DNA from: DLAJ01 sp023663615
GTDB taxonomy: Bacteria; Bacillota; Clostridia; Lachnospirales; Lachnospiraceae
Direction of reading: 5' to 3'
Length of the DNA: 64,000 nucleotides
NCBI GenBank assembly: GCA_023663615.1
Contig: JAMPHA010000001.1
Location: 838,162 to 902,161 of the forward strand
In this document: piece after piece, positions 34,777 through 43,573 of the stretch
Numbering within the stretch: position 1 is the first letter of the stretch
How the letters are laid out: each line of letters opens with the position of its first letter
Notes under the pieces: generated by a model
The model's input: only the letters and a program-made list of their open reading frames with translations
Databases searched by the model: none
Told to the model about the DNA's origin: nothing
Translations under genes and position numbers: made by a program

Positions 34777-34893
34777 AATCTTTTCCTCCTTGAATTTACG
34801 GTGGCTTCCCTGCCACTCGTTTGATTGGTTGTAGTAACGAAACGCCAACCGTACGTATTTTTGTTTCGTTACCGGTGAAGTAATTCCTTTACT
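34777..34893 (-). promoter_or_regulatory. Flagellin mRNA leader with two hairpins and possible CsrA sites
   Basis: The transcript from the SigD promoter would have about 115 nt before fliC. A 10-bp perfect stem pairs 34834-34843 with 34863-34872 (GTAACGAAAC with GTTTCGTTAC). A second hairpin, GTGGC/GCCAC (34801-34816), exposes AGGGAA in its loop on the RNA, and the Shine-Dalgarno itself is CAAGGAGGAAAAG. GGA in a hairpin loop and in the Shine-Dalgarno is the pattern of CsrA sites on the B. subtilis hag leader. csrA and fliW are encoded in the same cluster. Confidence 0.6.
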
Positions 34894-34901
34894 CACTATA
34901 T

Positions 34902-34928
34902 ATATCGGTACACGTTTTCAAAACTTTA
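34902..34928 (-). promoter_or_regulatory. SigD promoter of fliC
   Basis: On the minus strand TAAA (34925-34928), 15 bp, then ACCGATAT (34902-34909). This matches TAAA-N15-GCCGATAA with the expected spacing and is the standard flagellin promoter type. Confidence 0.9.
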
Positions 34929-34973
34929 TACCGCTATATAACTTTTTTTACAACTTTTTGAAAAGTTTTTACA

Positions 34974-35459
34974 TCACTGTTTTAAGTTGATCATCTGCGG
35001 ATCGACATACTGCCCGCTCGTCATACTCTTATAATAGCTGCTCGCCACGTTCACGCTTTTATGCGACTCATGCAGCTCCTTGCGGGCATTGGCAAAATAA
35101 CGCTCGATCGCCTGCTTATTCCGGTTCTCCGTCGCCTCCACCTTCACGGAACGGTCTGTCAGCTCCGTGATCAGCGACTGAATCTGCCTGATCTGTTCCT
35201 TGTGCTGTTCAGGATGTCCGGTCAACTCCGGACGCACATGCCGGTAAATCGTGTCAAAACCCGTGTCAAGCTTATTTAACAGTTCGATCTGTTCCGTTTT
35301 CTGATCGACAAGCGCATCAAACGCGTCAAAACTGTCTTCCGTCTGGATCACTTCCGCCTGCTTTGCATTCAGAGCAAGCAGTGTATCCAATATCTCAATC
35401 TTCTTTTTCAGACTCTCAATGAGAATCTGGATATAACGTTCCGTCTCCGCACTCGTCAT
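34974..35459 (-). CDS. FlgN/FliT-like flagellar export chaperone
   Basis: The 161-residue protein is almost entirely helical with long coiled coil (ETERYIQILIESLKKKIEIL at 5-24, QIRQIQSLITELTDRSVKVE at about 90-109). Its place immediately after fliS, 21 bp away, is that of fliT-type chaperones, which hold FliD before export; FlgN-type chaperones have the same fold. It differs from the second helical chaperone at 45245, which sits next to flgM and flgK. Assignment as FliT is from context. Confidence 0.7.
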   Translation of the reverse strand: MTSAETERYIQILIESLKKKIEILDTLLALNAKQAEVIQTEDSFDAFDALVDQKTEQIELLNKLDTGFDTIYRHVRPELTGHPEQHKEQIRQIQSLITELTDRSVKVEATENRNKQAIERYFANARKELHESHKSVNVASSYYKSMTSGQYVDPQMINLKQ

Positions 35460-35480
35460 AGAACAACCCTGTCTTTCACT

Positions 35481-35891
35481 TTATGCCCGAAGCTGTGCCT
35501 GTGGATCATTCGCCTCGCCCGATTTACACATGCGCATCACTTCTTTCCAGGTATCGCGCATACTCCTTAAGTGTTTGTTCACTTCTTCGAGAATTGCTTT
35601 ATCCTTGGCGATATTCGCTTCGTGAAGCCGCCTGATCAGATAATTATACACGTTTTCAAAGTCCTTCGCAACCGGATATTTATGGTTCAGCGTGAGGCGC
35701 AGTTCCCGGACGACCGCCTCCGCCTTCATAATATTATCGTGCGACTTCTGAATATTCTGCTCCTCGATCGCAATGACCGCAATATTGCAGAACTTGATCG
35801 CCCCTTCATAGAGCATCAGCGTCAGTTCGCCCGGAGACGCTGTCGCAATCCGATTGTTCGTATATTGTGCGTATGGGTTATTTAACATCAT
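35481..35891 (-). CDS. fliS: Flagellar export chaperone FliS
   Basis: The start at 35891 (MMLNNPYAQYTNNRIATASP) follows TGGAGATTAAC. The 136-residue protein shows the family signature PYAQYTNNRIATASPGELTL with LMLYEGAIKFCNIA after it. FliS binds the C-terminus of flagellin and stops it from polymerising in the cytoplasm. It follows fliD (47 bp) and precedes the FliT-like gene, the classic fliD-fliS-fliT order. Confidence 0.95.
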   Translation of the reverse strand: MMLNNPYAQYTNNRIATASPGELTLMLYEGAIKFCNIAVIAIEEQNIQKSHDNIMKAEAVVRELRLTLNHKYPVAKDFENVYNYLIRRLHEANIAKDKAILEEVNKHLRSMRDTWKEVMRMCKSGEANDPQAQLRA

Positions 35892-35937
35892 GTTAATCTC
35901 CATTCTTACTCAGCCTGCGGGCTTCACACTAGGGCTT

Positions 35938-38487
35938 TTAACCGAACATGCTGGTGATATAGCTGGACGTCGAATTGATCTTCGCCATCGCCGTCTCCAT
36001 GCTGGAGAACATCTTGTAATACTTATCCTCCAGTTTTGCCACCTTATCTTCCTGCTTTTTGATCTTGGTCTTGTAATCATCATACTGCGTGGTAAGCGTC
36101 TTGTCGGAATAGAAATTACCGTAGCTGCGGACGCCTTTCAAAGTTGTAGAAGCTGCCCGCATCTTATCATAAAGGTTATTCGCGAACTGATTAAAGAACT
36201 TGCTCACGCTGTCCGGATCCGATGCGATCATCTTTTTCAACAAATCCTTATTGCCGGAAGATACTTCATCATCAGAATCGCCGTCGATATGGAGCATACT
36301 CCGTTCATTATCTTCCGCCGCAAAATAATCCTGCGTGAAAATACCAAAGTCCGCAAGTGAAAATTTCTTTCCGCCGATCATAAAGCTCGACGATACCGAT
36401 TCCTTGAGCATACTTCTCACGGAACCAAGCTCCGAATCATGGCGAAGCAGGGCGCTCTTGATCTTTTCCTCCCACTTCTCTATTTCATCATCGGACATCG
36501 CCGCTTTCTCATCGGATGTCAGCGGTTCATAATCCTTGGCAGACGCGGCATTATAGAGCGTGTCGATCTCTTTGATCAGTTCGTTATACTCTTTGATGAC
36601 ATTTTTGATCATCTTATAGATGCCGTCGATGTCATCCTGCGTTGTAATCTGTGCCTGCTCATAGATCGTATTGCCGTTTTCATCCTTGCCAAGCACATTG
36701 CTTTCCGCTTTTGCCGTGATCGTCAGACCGTTGATGGAGAAGGTATTGCTGCTCGACGTAAACTCCGCGCCGTTCAGCTCAATGACTCCATCCTGCCCTT
36801 CTATACGTTTTGCAGAGGTGGAAAGGTACTTGCTGACTTCTCCGCTGTTCAGCTCTTTTAATACCTCATACGCGCCCTTTGCATCTTCGGCAAGCTCTCT
36901 TTCGGCACGTTTATCCGGGCTCTCAGATGCTCCTGCGGTAAGGTCTACGCCGGTGAGGTCTGATATTTTCTTGTTATCCTCATTTGCTATGATGCCGCCG
37001 AGCTCTTCGTTTGCCGCCATCTTCGTGAGCAGCGACTTCATTGCGTCCAGCTCTGTGGTATCGCTGCCGCTCGCGGTCGCAGCCGTAATCTCCGCCCCTA
37101 CGCGCTCCAGCTTTTTGCTATAGGTATCGTCTTCCGCCCGGAAGATTCCCTCGTCCGCAAATTTCTGAAGCATATCGGCATTCGCCTGCTCATAATAAGT
37201 ATTCAGAACTCCTGCGGTTTTTGCCGCCGAAGTAATCGCATCTTCGTGCACCTTGATCGCCGCCTGCAGGCTGTCGTAGCTCTTAAACGCGCGCTCATCT
37301 GCCATGATCTCGCCCTGCTTATCAGCGATTCTTGTCGCTTCGGCATCAAGATCGTCCTGAGTAAAAGGCGGCTCGTCTTTGAATTTCTCGTTCAGCTCAT
37401 CCAAACGCTGCTGCTCCGCTTCGGAAAGCGTCTCGCCCTCCGCCAGACTTGCTTTCTTTCCCGTCAGATTCAGATATTCCGTCTTCTCCGCCCAGACCGC
37501 ACGATCCGCGTCAAGCTTCTCTTTTTCTTCATTTAATTTTGCTTTTGCCGCATCCAGATCCCGACTGCCGGCACCTGCATACTTCTCCAGCGCTGCCTCA
37601 TAGGAGTTCTTCATCGGATCTATATCCCATGCATGCTGCAGCGTCTCGATCTTATCAAAATATCCCTGTACCGCCGAAGCGCTTGCCAGAGACTTCTGCA
37701 TGGACGCCGCATAGGCATTTGTACGCTTCGCAAGTTCTTCTGCTGCGCTCGCATTCAGTCCCTCTGCATCCGGATCCCAATAACCCGCAAGCTTTTCCTG
37801 CGCGGACTTGTTATTCTTAACTTCTTCCTCCGTAAGCAGGCCGAGCGCAGACAATGCCTTTAAGCCGTCTACGTTGTTGGCGGTCATCTGGAAGTCGCCT
37901 TCCGCGCCGCTTGTTTTCGCGCTGATAAAGAATCTCTGATTGGTGGTGTCGAAGCTTGCCGTGACGCCCGCGTCGTTCAGCTTCATCACCACTTCATCGA
38001 TCGTAGATTCTCCCGTCAGTTCAATATAAGTGGTGGTGCCGCCGACCTTCACGCCAAAGCTCGCCTTGTCATCCTTGCCGAGCTCCATATCGGTGCCCTT
38101 CGTCAGCTCGCTTAACTTTGTGCTTCCCTTTATGCTCTTATTTTTGCTCAACTGACCGCCGGTCAAGTAGCCCGTCTTTGCAAGCTGCTTTACCGCCAGG
38201 GTCTGAGAGCCGTTTACCGCATTGTCGCCCGTCACGATCGACGCAAGGCTGCTGTTGGAAATCGACGTCGTCTTTTTCTTGAATGCATCAGAAAAACGAA
38301 GATTGCTGATCGTCGCTTGGAAGCTCTTGATCTTCTTATTCAAGCCCTTCCATGCATCCTGCTTCCACTCCAGTTTCGTCTGTGCTTTCTCTAAAGTCTC
38401 CTTTTTGGTGCTTGCAGCGGACACAAGCTCTCTGACGATCGCATCCGTATCCAAGCCGGAGTTCATACCCGTAATCTTTATCGACAT
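35938..38487 (-). CDS. fliD: Flagellar filament capping protein FliD
   Basis: The start at 38487 (MSIKITGMNSGLDTDAIVRE) follows GGAGGATGATT. The protein is 849 residues, clearly longer than the 450-600 of many FliD. The N-terminal FliD domain (1-120, with LVSAASTKKETLEKAQTKLE) and the C-terminal FliD domain (about 590-849, with NEYNELI-like KEYNELIKEIDTLYNAASAK and FGIFTQDYFAAEDNERSML) flank a large Glu/Ala/Lys-rich central region that probably forms the exposed petals of the cap. It lies downstream of flaG and upstream of fliS. Confidence 0.93.
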   Translation of the reverse strand: MSIKITGMNSGLDTDAIVRELVSAASTKKETLEKAQTKLEWKQDAWKGLNKKIKSFQATISNLRFSDAFKKKTTSISNSSLASIVTGDNAVNGSQTLAVKQLAKTGYLTGGQLSKNKSIKGSTKLSELTKGTDMELGKDDKASFGVKVGGTTTYIELTGESTIDEVVMKLNDAGVTASFDTTNQRFFISAKTSGAEGDFQMTANNVDGLKALSALGLLTEEEVKNNKSAQEKLAGYWDPDAEGLNASAAEELAKRTNAYAASMQKSLASASAVQGYFDKIETLQHAWDIDPMKNSYEAALEKYAGAGSRDLDAAKAKLNEEKEKLDADRAVWAEKTEYLNLTGKKASLAEGETLSEAEQQRLDELNEKFKDEPPFTQDDLDAEATRIADKQGEIMADERAFKSYDSLQAAIKVHEDAITSAAKTAGVLNTYYEQANADMLQKFADEGIFRAEDDTYSKKLERVGAEITAATASGSDTTELDAMKSLLTKMAANEELGGIIANEDNKKISDLTGVDLTAGASESPDKRAERELAEDAKGAYEVLKELNSGEVSKYLSTSAKRIEGQDGVIELNGAEFTSSSNTFSINGLTITAKAESNVLGKDENGNTIYEQAQITTQDDIDGIYKMIKNVIKEYNELIKEIDTLYNAASAKDYEPLTSDEKAAMSDDEIEKWEEKIKSALLRHDSELGSVRSMLKESVSSSFMIGGKKFSLADFGIFTQDYFAAEDNERSMLHIDGDSDDEVSSGNKDLLKKMIASDPDSVSKFFNQFANNLYDKMRAASTTLKGVRSYGNFYSDKTLTTQYDDYKTKIKKQEDKVAKLEDKYYKMFSSMETAMAKINSTSSYITSMFG

Positions 38488-38637
38488 AATCATCCTCCAT
38501 TCTTATTCCGTTCATGCGCGCCGACTGTTCCCGCCCGCGCTATCCGGTTCATGTGCGCTTACCGTTCCCTCTGCTCGTCATCCGGACCGGCATTCGCTTA
38601 CCCTATCCGCCTGCGCCATCCGCGCGCCTGCGTATGC

Positions 38638-39072
38638 TTAACGCTTCTCGTCTACGAGCAGTCCGGCAAGCTCCCACGCTTTCGCGATCATATCGAGCGT
38701 CTTCTCCGCCGGGAATTCCTTGATCGTCTCCTTGGTCTCCTTATCAACGATCTTCAACGTGATGCGGTTCGTATCCTCATGAACGCCAAACTGAACCTGG
38801 GAATTGTGCGAATTCTTATTCAGCTCCGCAATTGCCTTCTTGAGCTGTTCCTTTCCTTCTCTCGCATCCGCGGACTGTTGTCTTCCGCCATCCGAGCCGT
38901 TGGAATCATACTCCTGTGTTTTGGCGACCGCCGCCGTCGTCTGGTCAACATTGACCGAAATATCCTGAACTGCACCCTCCGTGGTGCCTGCCTCTGAGCC
39001 GGTTGCCGGCTTTGGTGGTACATAAGTCTGTGCCTGGTAGGATATTGCTCCATTGATTGCCTCAATTGCCAT
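38638..39072 (-). CDS. flaG: FlaG-family flagellar protein
   Basis: The start at 39072 (MAIEAINGAISYQAQTYVPP) follows GGAGGTGATTATC. The 144-residue protein has a variable Gln/Ser/Thr-rich first half and a conserved FlaG C-terminal half: LKKAIAELNKNSHNSQVQFG, then VHEDTNRITLKIVDKETKET and IKEFPAEKTLDMIAKAWELA. FlaG affects filament length in several species; the mechanism is not settled. It is the first gene of the flaG-fliD-fliS-fliT unit, behind a SigD-like promoter. Confidence 0.93.
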   Translation of the reverse strand: MAIEAINGAISYQAQTYVPPKPATGSEAGTTEGAVQDISVNVDQTTAAVAKTQEYDSNGSDGGRQQSADAREGKEQLKKAIAELNKNSHNSQVQFGVHEDTNRITLKIVDKETKETIKEFPAEKTLDMIAKAWELAGLLVDEKR

Positions 39073-39150
39073 GATAATCACCTCCGTGTGATTGCTATAT
39101 GTGTAGGATTTCGTTACAGCCGAATCGATTTTTTCGGCTCTCTGTATGCT

Positions 39151-39178
39151 ATATCGGTGAAAAACAAAAAAATGTTTA
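39151..39178 (-). promoter_or_regulatory. SigD-like promoter of flaG-fliD-fliS
   Basis: On the minus strand TAAA (39175-39178) and CCGATAT (39151-39157) are separated by 17 bp, one more than at fliC. The TAAA box lies inside the stem of the terminator that follows csrA. Confidence 0.7.
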
Positions 39179-39197
39179 TAGAGATATAAACATTTTT
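39164..39197. terminator. Terminator after csrA
   Basis: A 15-bp perfect stem (AAAAAAATGTTTATA against TATAAACATTTTTTT) encloses GAGA, with A/T runs on both sides, about 70 bp after the csrA stop. Confidence 0.85.
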
Positions 39198-39269
39198 TTG
39201 TCTGTCGCCGTCAATATTGCGATTTCTGTTCCTATCGCCGTTATTATCTTTTCCTGCCGCGGTCAACGC

Positions 39270-39485
39270 CTACTGAAAAAGCTGGGAGAGCGCATCGGCA
39301 TCTACGTTCATCGCGTTCTTGTTGGACTCCTGGATCTGGAGATAAACCTCCTTGCGGTATACCGGAACTTCCTTCGGCGCGCTGATGCCCAATTTTACCT
39401 GCTCGCCCTTGATCTCAAGGATCGTGATCTCTACATTATTGTTGATGACGATTGCCTCATTCTTTTTACGGGATAATGCCAGCAT
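39270..39485 (-). CDS. csrA: Carbon storage regulator CsrA
   Basis: The 71-residue product starts MLALSRKKNEAIVINNNVEI and has the beta strands VEITILEIKGEQVKLGISAP and the helix VYLQIQESNKN typical of CsrA. CsrA binds GGA-containing hairpins near ribosome binding sites; in Bacillus subtilis it represses flagellin translation and is held inactive by FliW. The start is 3 bp beyond the fliW stop, and GGGTGAG in the fliW end serves as Shine-Dalgarno. R44, needed for RNA binding in E. coli, is represented by the R in VPVYRKEVY. Confidence 0.95.
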   Translation of the reverse strand: MLALSRKKNEAIVINNNVEITILEIKGEQVKLGISAPKEVPVYRKEVYLQIQESNKNAMNVDADALSQLFQ

Positions 39486-39487
39486 AA

Positions 39488-39949
39488 TCACTCACCCGCT
39501 TTCTTTGACGCCTGCAGAATGTCATAAATCGGATATTTTACGACATACTCATCGCCCTCTGCAATGATCTGACATGCCTTTCTCTGCGCAACATTCACAA
39601 CGATCGGCGCTTTTAAGTTCACCGTCATTTTGGTCAGATCGCGCGGCACCGTCATCGTTACCAGTACCAGAAGCTGGTCGTCATCCAGACTGCCGACCGG
39701 TTTTAGGAGTTCGTCCTCCACCTGCGGATTGTAATCCGGCATTACCAGAAGCGGATCAATGACCGGCATGGCAAAGCCTTCCTCCTGCATGGATTGCAGC
39801 CATCTTACCGCGGTCTGGCTGCCTTTCTCCTCGTCGTGGATCAGCGCAAACTCTGTCAGGTTCGGGAATCCGATGATACCGTTCACGAAATGAATGAGCT
39901 TGCTCTCGTCAATATCCACCTCTCCAAAAATTCTCGTTTTCATTTTCAT
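39488..39949 (-). CDS. fliW: Flagellar assembly factor FliW
   Basis: The start at 39949 (MKMKTRIFGEVDIDESKLIH) follows GAGAGG nine bases upstream. The 153-residue protein has the family stretches HFVNGIIGFPNLTEFALIHD and DPLLVMPDYNPQVEDELLKP. FliW binds either free flagellin or CsrA and so couples flagellin level to CsrA activity. It lies between flgL and csrA, as in many Firmicutes. Confidence 0.95.
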   Translation of the reverse strand: MKMKTRIFGEVDIDESKLIHFVNGIIGFPNLTEFALIHDEEKGSQTAVRWLQSMQEEGFAMPVIDPLLVMPDYNPQVEDELLKPVGSLDDDQLLVLVTMTVPRDLTKMTVNLKAPIVVNVAQRKACQIIAEGDEYVVKYPIYDILQASKKAGE

Positions 39950-40002
39950 AGCGTCATGCCTCTCTTTCCTAAGGTTATTCATTAACCTTATTTTTTCTTT
40001 TA

Positions 40003-41535
40003 TCAGATATAGTTTATCAGGCTCGTCTCCAAAATCTTTGCCGTCGCGGAAAGCGCTGCGTCATAGGTCAGCCTCGCGCTTGCAAGCTCCGTCGTCGAGT
40101 CCTCGATCTCCTTGTGGTTATTGTTAATGTAGAGCTCCTTAAAGGTCTCCTGCTGCGTCGTCAGACGGTTCGCGATCAGATCCAGACGCGCGCCGCGTGT
40201 GCCGACGTTCGTTCCGGCGAGGTTTACCTTGTCCTGATAGCTCTTCATGCTCGTCATCGTCGAGCCGAACAGCTTCTGTACCTGGTCCTTGACAAGACTC
40301 TGCGCCTTCTTTGCCGCATCCAGCTGGAGATTGGCGTCCTTTAACGCCGTCCCCTCGCTCAGCGACGCGACCTTTTCCTCAAGACTGTTCACGATCTCGT
40401 CGAGTTTTGCCAGCTGGTTGATCACGATCTCTAAGTCTTCCACGTCGCGCCCGACGCCGTGAACATATACCTCGCCCGCTGTCGTATTCACCTGGAGGGA
40501 TTGATTCGCGCCTAAGTCATACGCCATACGCTGATCGCTGCCAGACTTATACGCAAGCGTCATTTCCTTCCCATCCGGTCCTTTTTTCGTTACTTCACAT
40601 TCAAAATAGTGTTCCGGTCTCAAATCGCCTTTTACCCACTGGTCCTTTTCGTAGGTGATGGAATACTCTATCGTATTCGGAAGCTCCGACATCTTCTTAA
40701 CAATATCCTCTCCAAAAACCACTTCCCCCGTGTCCTCGATCAGATAGGCTTTACCTGCTCCAGGGGTATATGCACCCGGAGTCGTTGAATTTACGACTTC
40801 GAGAGGAATGCTATCAGAGCCATCCGAAAATGTTATGCCCTTCGGCAGTTTAACCGCTATGTCTGTATCCTGCACGGCTTTCAGATCGTTATAGGCAAGC
40901 CGGAACCGCGTATACTCTTCCGGTACGACCATGGTCTCATCCACATCAAACCCTTTTGCTTCCGTGTAACCGTAAACATCGCCGTCCGGATCATTCGCCT
41001 TCGCCGGATTCGTCGTGTTGATATGGGTGCGGGTCTGCAGATTGCTCAGCGTAAAGTTCTCCGTAATCTTGTATTTCAGTGTTTCCCCTGCCTGGAACTG
41101 CAGTTTGGATTCTGTGCGATAGCCCGTAAACAGATTTCGTCCCGCATAATCCGCATCGCCGGTATCATAGAACTCCTGCATACTCTCCTTTAACGATAAA
41201 AGCGACGCCTGATAGTTTGCCGTATTCTTATCGTCACTGGTAGAAAGGTTACAGGTCTTATACATCGCCTCGATCAATTCTTCTCCGGCGTAGATCGCAT
41301 CCTCTGTCGCTTTCAGCCAGCTCTTCGCATCTTCCGCATTTTTCTCATTGTACTGCGTCAGCTTTGTCAGGTTTGCCGAAAGACGTAAGGAACGGATCGC
41401 AACAACCGGATCGTCGGACGGTCTCGTCAGCTTATTGCCCGTCTGCATCTGAATGCTCAACTGGCTTTGCAGTTCCTTGTTCGTATTGATATTCCGCAGA
41501 GAGTTGTTCTGCATGATCTTATTTGTAATCCGCAT
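40003..41535 (-). CDS. flgL: Flagellar hook-filament junction protein FlgL
   Basis: The 510-residue protein starts MRITNKIMQNNSLRNINTNK and has the flagellin-like N-terminal helices with QTGNKLTRPSDDPVVAIRSL and the C-terminal helix with NLAGTNVGTRGARLDLIANR and LASARLTYDAALSATAKILE. FlgL (HAP3) joins the hook-proximal junction to the filament. At about 510 residues it is longer than the E. coli form because of a middle domain (about 150-330). It follows flgK by 21 bp. Confidence 0.95.
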   Translation of the reverse strand: MRITNKIMQNNSLRNINTNKELQSQLSIQMQTGNKLTRPSDDPVVAIRSLRLSANLTKLTQYNEKNAEDAKSWLKATEDAIYAGEELIEAMYKTCNLSTSDDKNTANYQASLLSLKESMQEFYDTGDADYAGRNLFTGYRTESKLQFQAGETLKYKITENFTLSNLQTRTHINTTNPAKANDPDGDVYGYTEAKGFDVDETMVVPEEYTRFRLAYNDLKAVQDTDIAVKLPKGITFSDGSDSIPLEVVNSTTPGAYTPGAGKAYLIEDTGEVVFGEDIVKKMSELPNTIEYSITYEKDQWVKGDLRPEHYFECEVTKKGPDGKEMTLAYKSGSDQRMAYDLGANQSLQVNTTAGEVYVHGVGRDVEDLEIVINQLAKLDEIVNSLEEKVASLSEGTALKDANLQLDAAKKAQSLVKDQVQKLFGSTMTSMKSYQDKVNLAGTNVGTRGARLDLIANRLTTQQETFKELYINNNHKEIEDSTTELASARLTYDAALSATAKILETSLINYI

Positions 41536-41556
41536 AGCCGCCTTCCTTTCTTACCG

Positions 41557-43461
41557 TTATACGCCGGTCTGCAATATCAGTCTGTCATAAATTTCCGTAA
41601 AGCAATTGATCATTTTTGAAGCAAGTGTGTAGGCATTCTGGAATTTTACCAGATCGACGCCCTCCTCGTCTTTATCCACGCCCGACACGGAAAGACGAAG
41701 ATTGTCAATGTTATTTCCAAGATCGTCATACTTATCGTAAAGCGTTTCCGCAGCATTCTTATTCAATGTGACGTCCGATAAAATACACTGTAAAAATTCC
41801 TCCGCCGAACATCCCCGGAAACTCATTTTTTCCTTATTGGTATGCAGGTCGATCAACTGCATCACTATGTCATCCTTATCCTGCCCTGCCGTATCCTCGT
41901 TATTGGCCGCCGAAGGACTCGTATGCGAGGCGAGCAGTGCGGCATCCCGGTCGATCGCTCTGTCGATGCCCGCGCTTCCTGCCGTAAGTTTATAATAGGT
42001 ATTATCCCTGCTGTTGATCGTATAGCTGCCCGTCCTATCCGGCGTGCCTGTGCAGTCATACTGCGTCTCATCCGTCCAATTGTTCGCCACAAAAAGATTT
42101 CTCACAGCGCTGCTGCCGTAGCCGTCAACCGCGCCTTCCTGCGTCAGGATCGTATTGAACGCCTCGGCATAATCCCTCAGCCACTCGCTCATCTGCTGCA
42201 TATAATAAGGAATCCCCTGATAGCTGTTTGCCACGCCGACGCTTGCTTCTTTTCCGATCTTACTGCTGTTTAATGCCGTGTTCGGGTCCCGCATTTCAAA
42301 CGTATAGGAATAGGTATCCTTAGCCGCATCATAGGAAAACGTAAAATTATCGTAGAGGACTTCCTGATCAAACAGACGAATCTTACCGTACTCCGCCAAG
42401 TTGGATTTATTTAAGTTCTTTAAGTAGTCCGCGCTCACATCTACCGTGACGGTCTGGTACGATTTTCCGTCATCATGCGTTACCTGCCCGATCGAGCTGA
42501 TGATGCCGTGAAAATACTCTCCGTTATTGCCGTCGCGCATATCAATGATGCCCTTTAACGTACCGCCGATGCTCGCGTTGTGCAGATCAAACCGGTTCCC
42601 GTTGCTCCATGTAATATCATAGAGACCGTCAATGTCCGACTGATTCTGCCTTTCGGTGTTGGAACGTCCGGTGCATATTAACGTATTATAATTTGTGCCG
42701 GATACGAGATTCTGCCCGCCCGCGATCTTCACGATATATTTGGTCGCGCCCGTATCCCTGTCCGGATTATTCGGATCATTAACATCAAATTCCTGCGTCT
42801 CCACGCTGACGAGCCGGGACAGTTTATCCACGATCTTGCCTCTTTGGTCGCGGAGCTCGTTGGCGTTGGTGCCGCTCAACTCGATCACGTTAATCTGTTT
42901 GTTTAAGGAAGCGATCTCCTCCGCATACGAATTGATCTGATCGACTGTCGCCTTCATTTCGGCATTTAAGTCTTTCTGCGTCTTCTGCATTCCTGCGTAC
43001 ATCGCGTTAAAGTAATCTGTCAGGCTCGTCGCGTTCATCGAGACCGCCTGCTTAAAGGTCGCGTCACCCGCATGTTTGGAAAATTCCTCCAAAGAATCAT
43101 ACAGGCTGCCAAAGATCGTATTAAATCCGACCGCCGTGTTGTCGTCCCTGAAATAATCTTCCACAACCCGCATGTAGTCGTCTTTTACCTCAAATTCACC
43201 GACATTCGAGTTGTTCTTCCAAAATCTGACGTCGTAATATTCGTTGCGAAGCCGCTCAACCGCCAGCGTGTCAACGCCCGCGCCAGCGCAGCCGTATTTG
43301 GCAAACGTGCGGAGCGCATCGCTCGCCTGTGTGACGACAACCTGCTTGCTGTAGCCCGGCGTCTCCTCGTTTGCGATATTGTTCGCCGTCGTGTTCAACG
43401 CGGCGTTCGATGACAGCAGCGCCGAATATGCGATATTTAATCCAAAAAATTGTGAAGGCAT
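41557..43461 (-). CDS. flgK: Flagellar hook-associated protein FlgK, copy nearest flgL
   Basis: The start at 43461 (MPSQFFGLNIAYSALLSSNA) follows GGAGGGGATAAG. The 634-residue protein has the N-terminal rod-like motif ALNTTANNIANEETPGYSKQ, the segment GTNANELRDQRGKIVDKLSR typical of FlgK, and a C-terminal helix VDLVKFQNAYTLASKMINCF. FlgK (HAP1) is the first junction protein on the hook. A second paralogue lies directly upstream; identity between the two is limited outside the termini. Confidence 0.93.
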   Translation of the reverse strand: MPSQFFGLNIAYSALLSSNAALNTTANNIANEETPGYSKQVVVTQASDALRTFAKYGCAGAGVDTLAVERLRNEYYDVRFWKNNSNVGEFEVKDDYMRVVEDYFRDDNTAVGFNTIFGSLYDSLEEFSKHAGDATFKQAVSMNATSLTDYFNAMYAGMQKTQKDLNAEMKATVDQINSYAEEIASLNKQINVIELSGTNANELRDQRGKIVDKLSRLVSVETQEFDVNDPNNPDRDTGATKYIVKIAGGQNLVSGTNYNTLICTGRSNTERQNQSDIDGLYDITWSNGNRFDLHNASIGGTLKGIIDMRDGNNGEYFHGIISSIGQVTHDDGKSYQTVTVDVSADYLKNLNKSNLAEYGKIRLFDQEVLYDNFTFSYDAAKDTYSYTFEMRDPNTALNSSKIGKEASVGVANSYQGIPYYMQQMSEWLRDYAEAFNTILTQEGAVDGYGSSAVRNLFVANNWTDETQYDCTGTPDRTGSYTINSRDNTYYKLTAGSAGIDRAIDRDAALLASHTSPSAANNEDTAGQDKDDIVMQLIDLHTNKEKMSFRGCSAEEFLQCILSDVTLNKNAAETLYDKYDDLGNNIDNLRLSVSGVDKDEEGVDLVKFQNAYTLASKMINCFTEIYDRLILQTGV

Positions 43462-43573
43462 CTTATCCCCTCCGTTCCTGCCGCAGCTCAAAGTTTAGAG
43501 CGCAGGCGCAGATCCTGTTTGAAGCATTTCTATCGTTCCCGTGACATTCTACTTTTTGAAAGCGTTTTTATTT

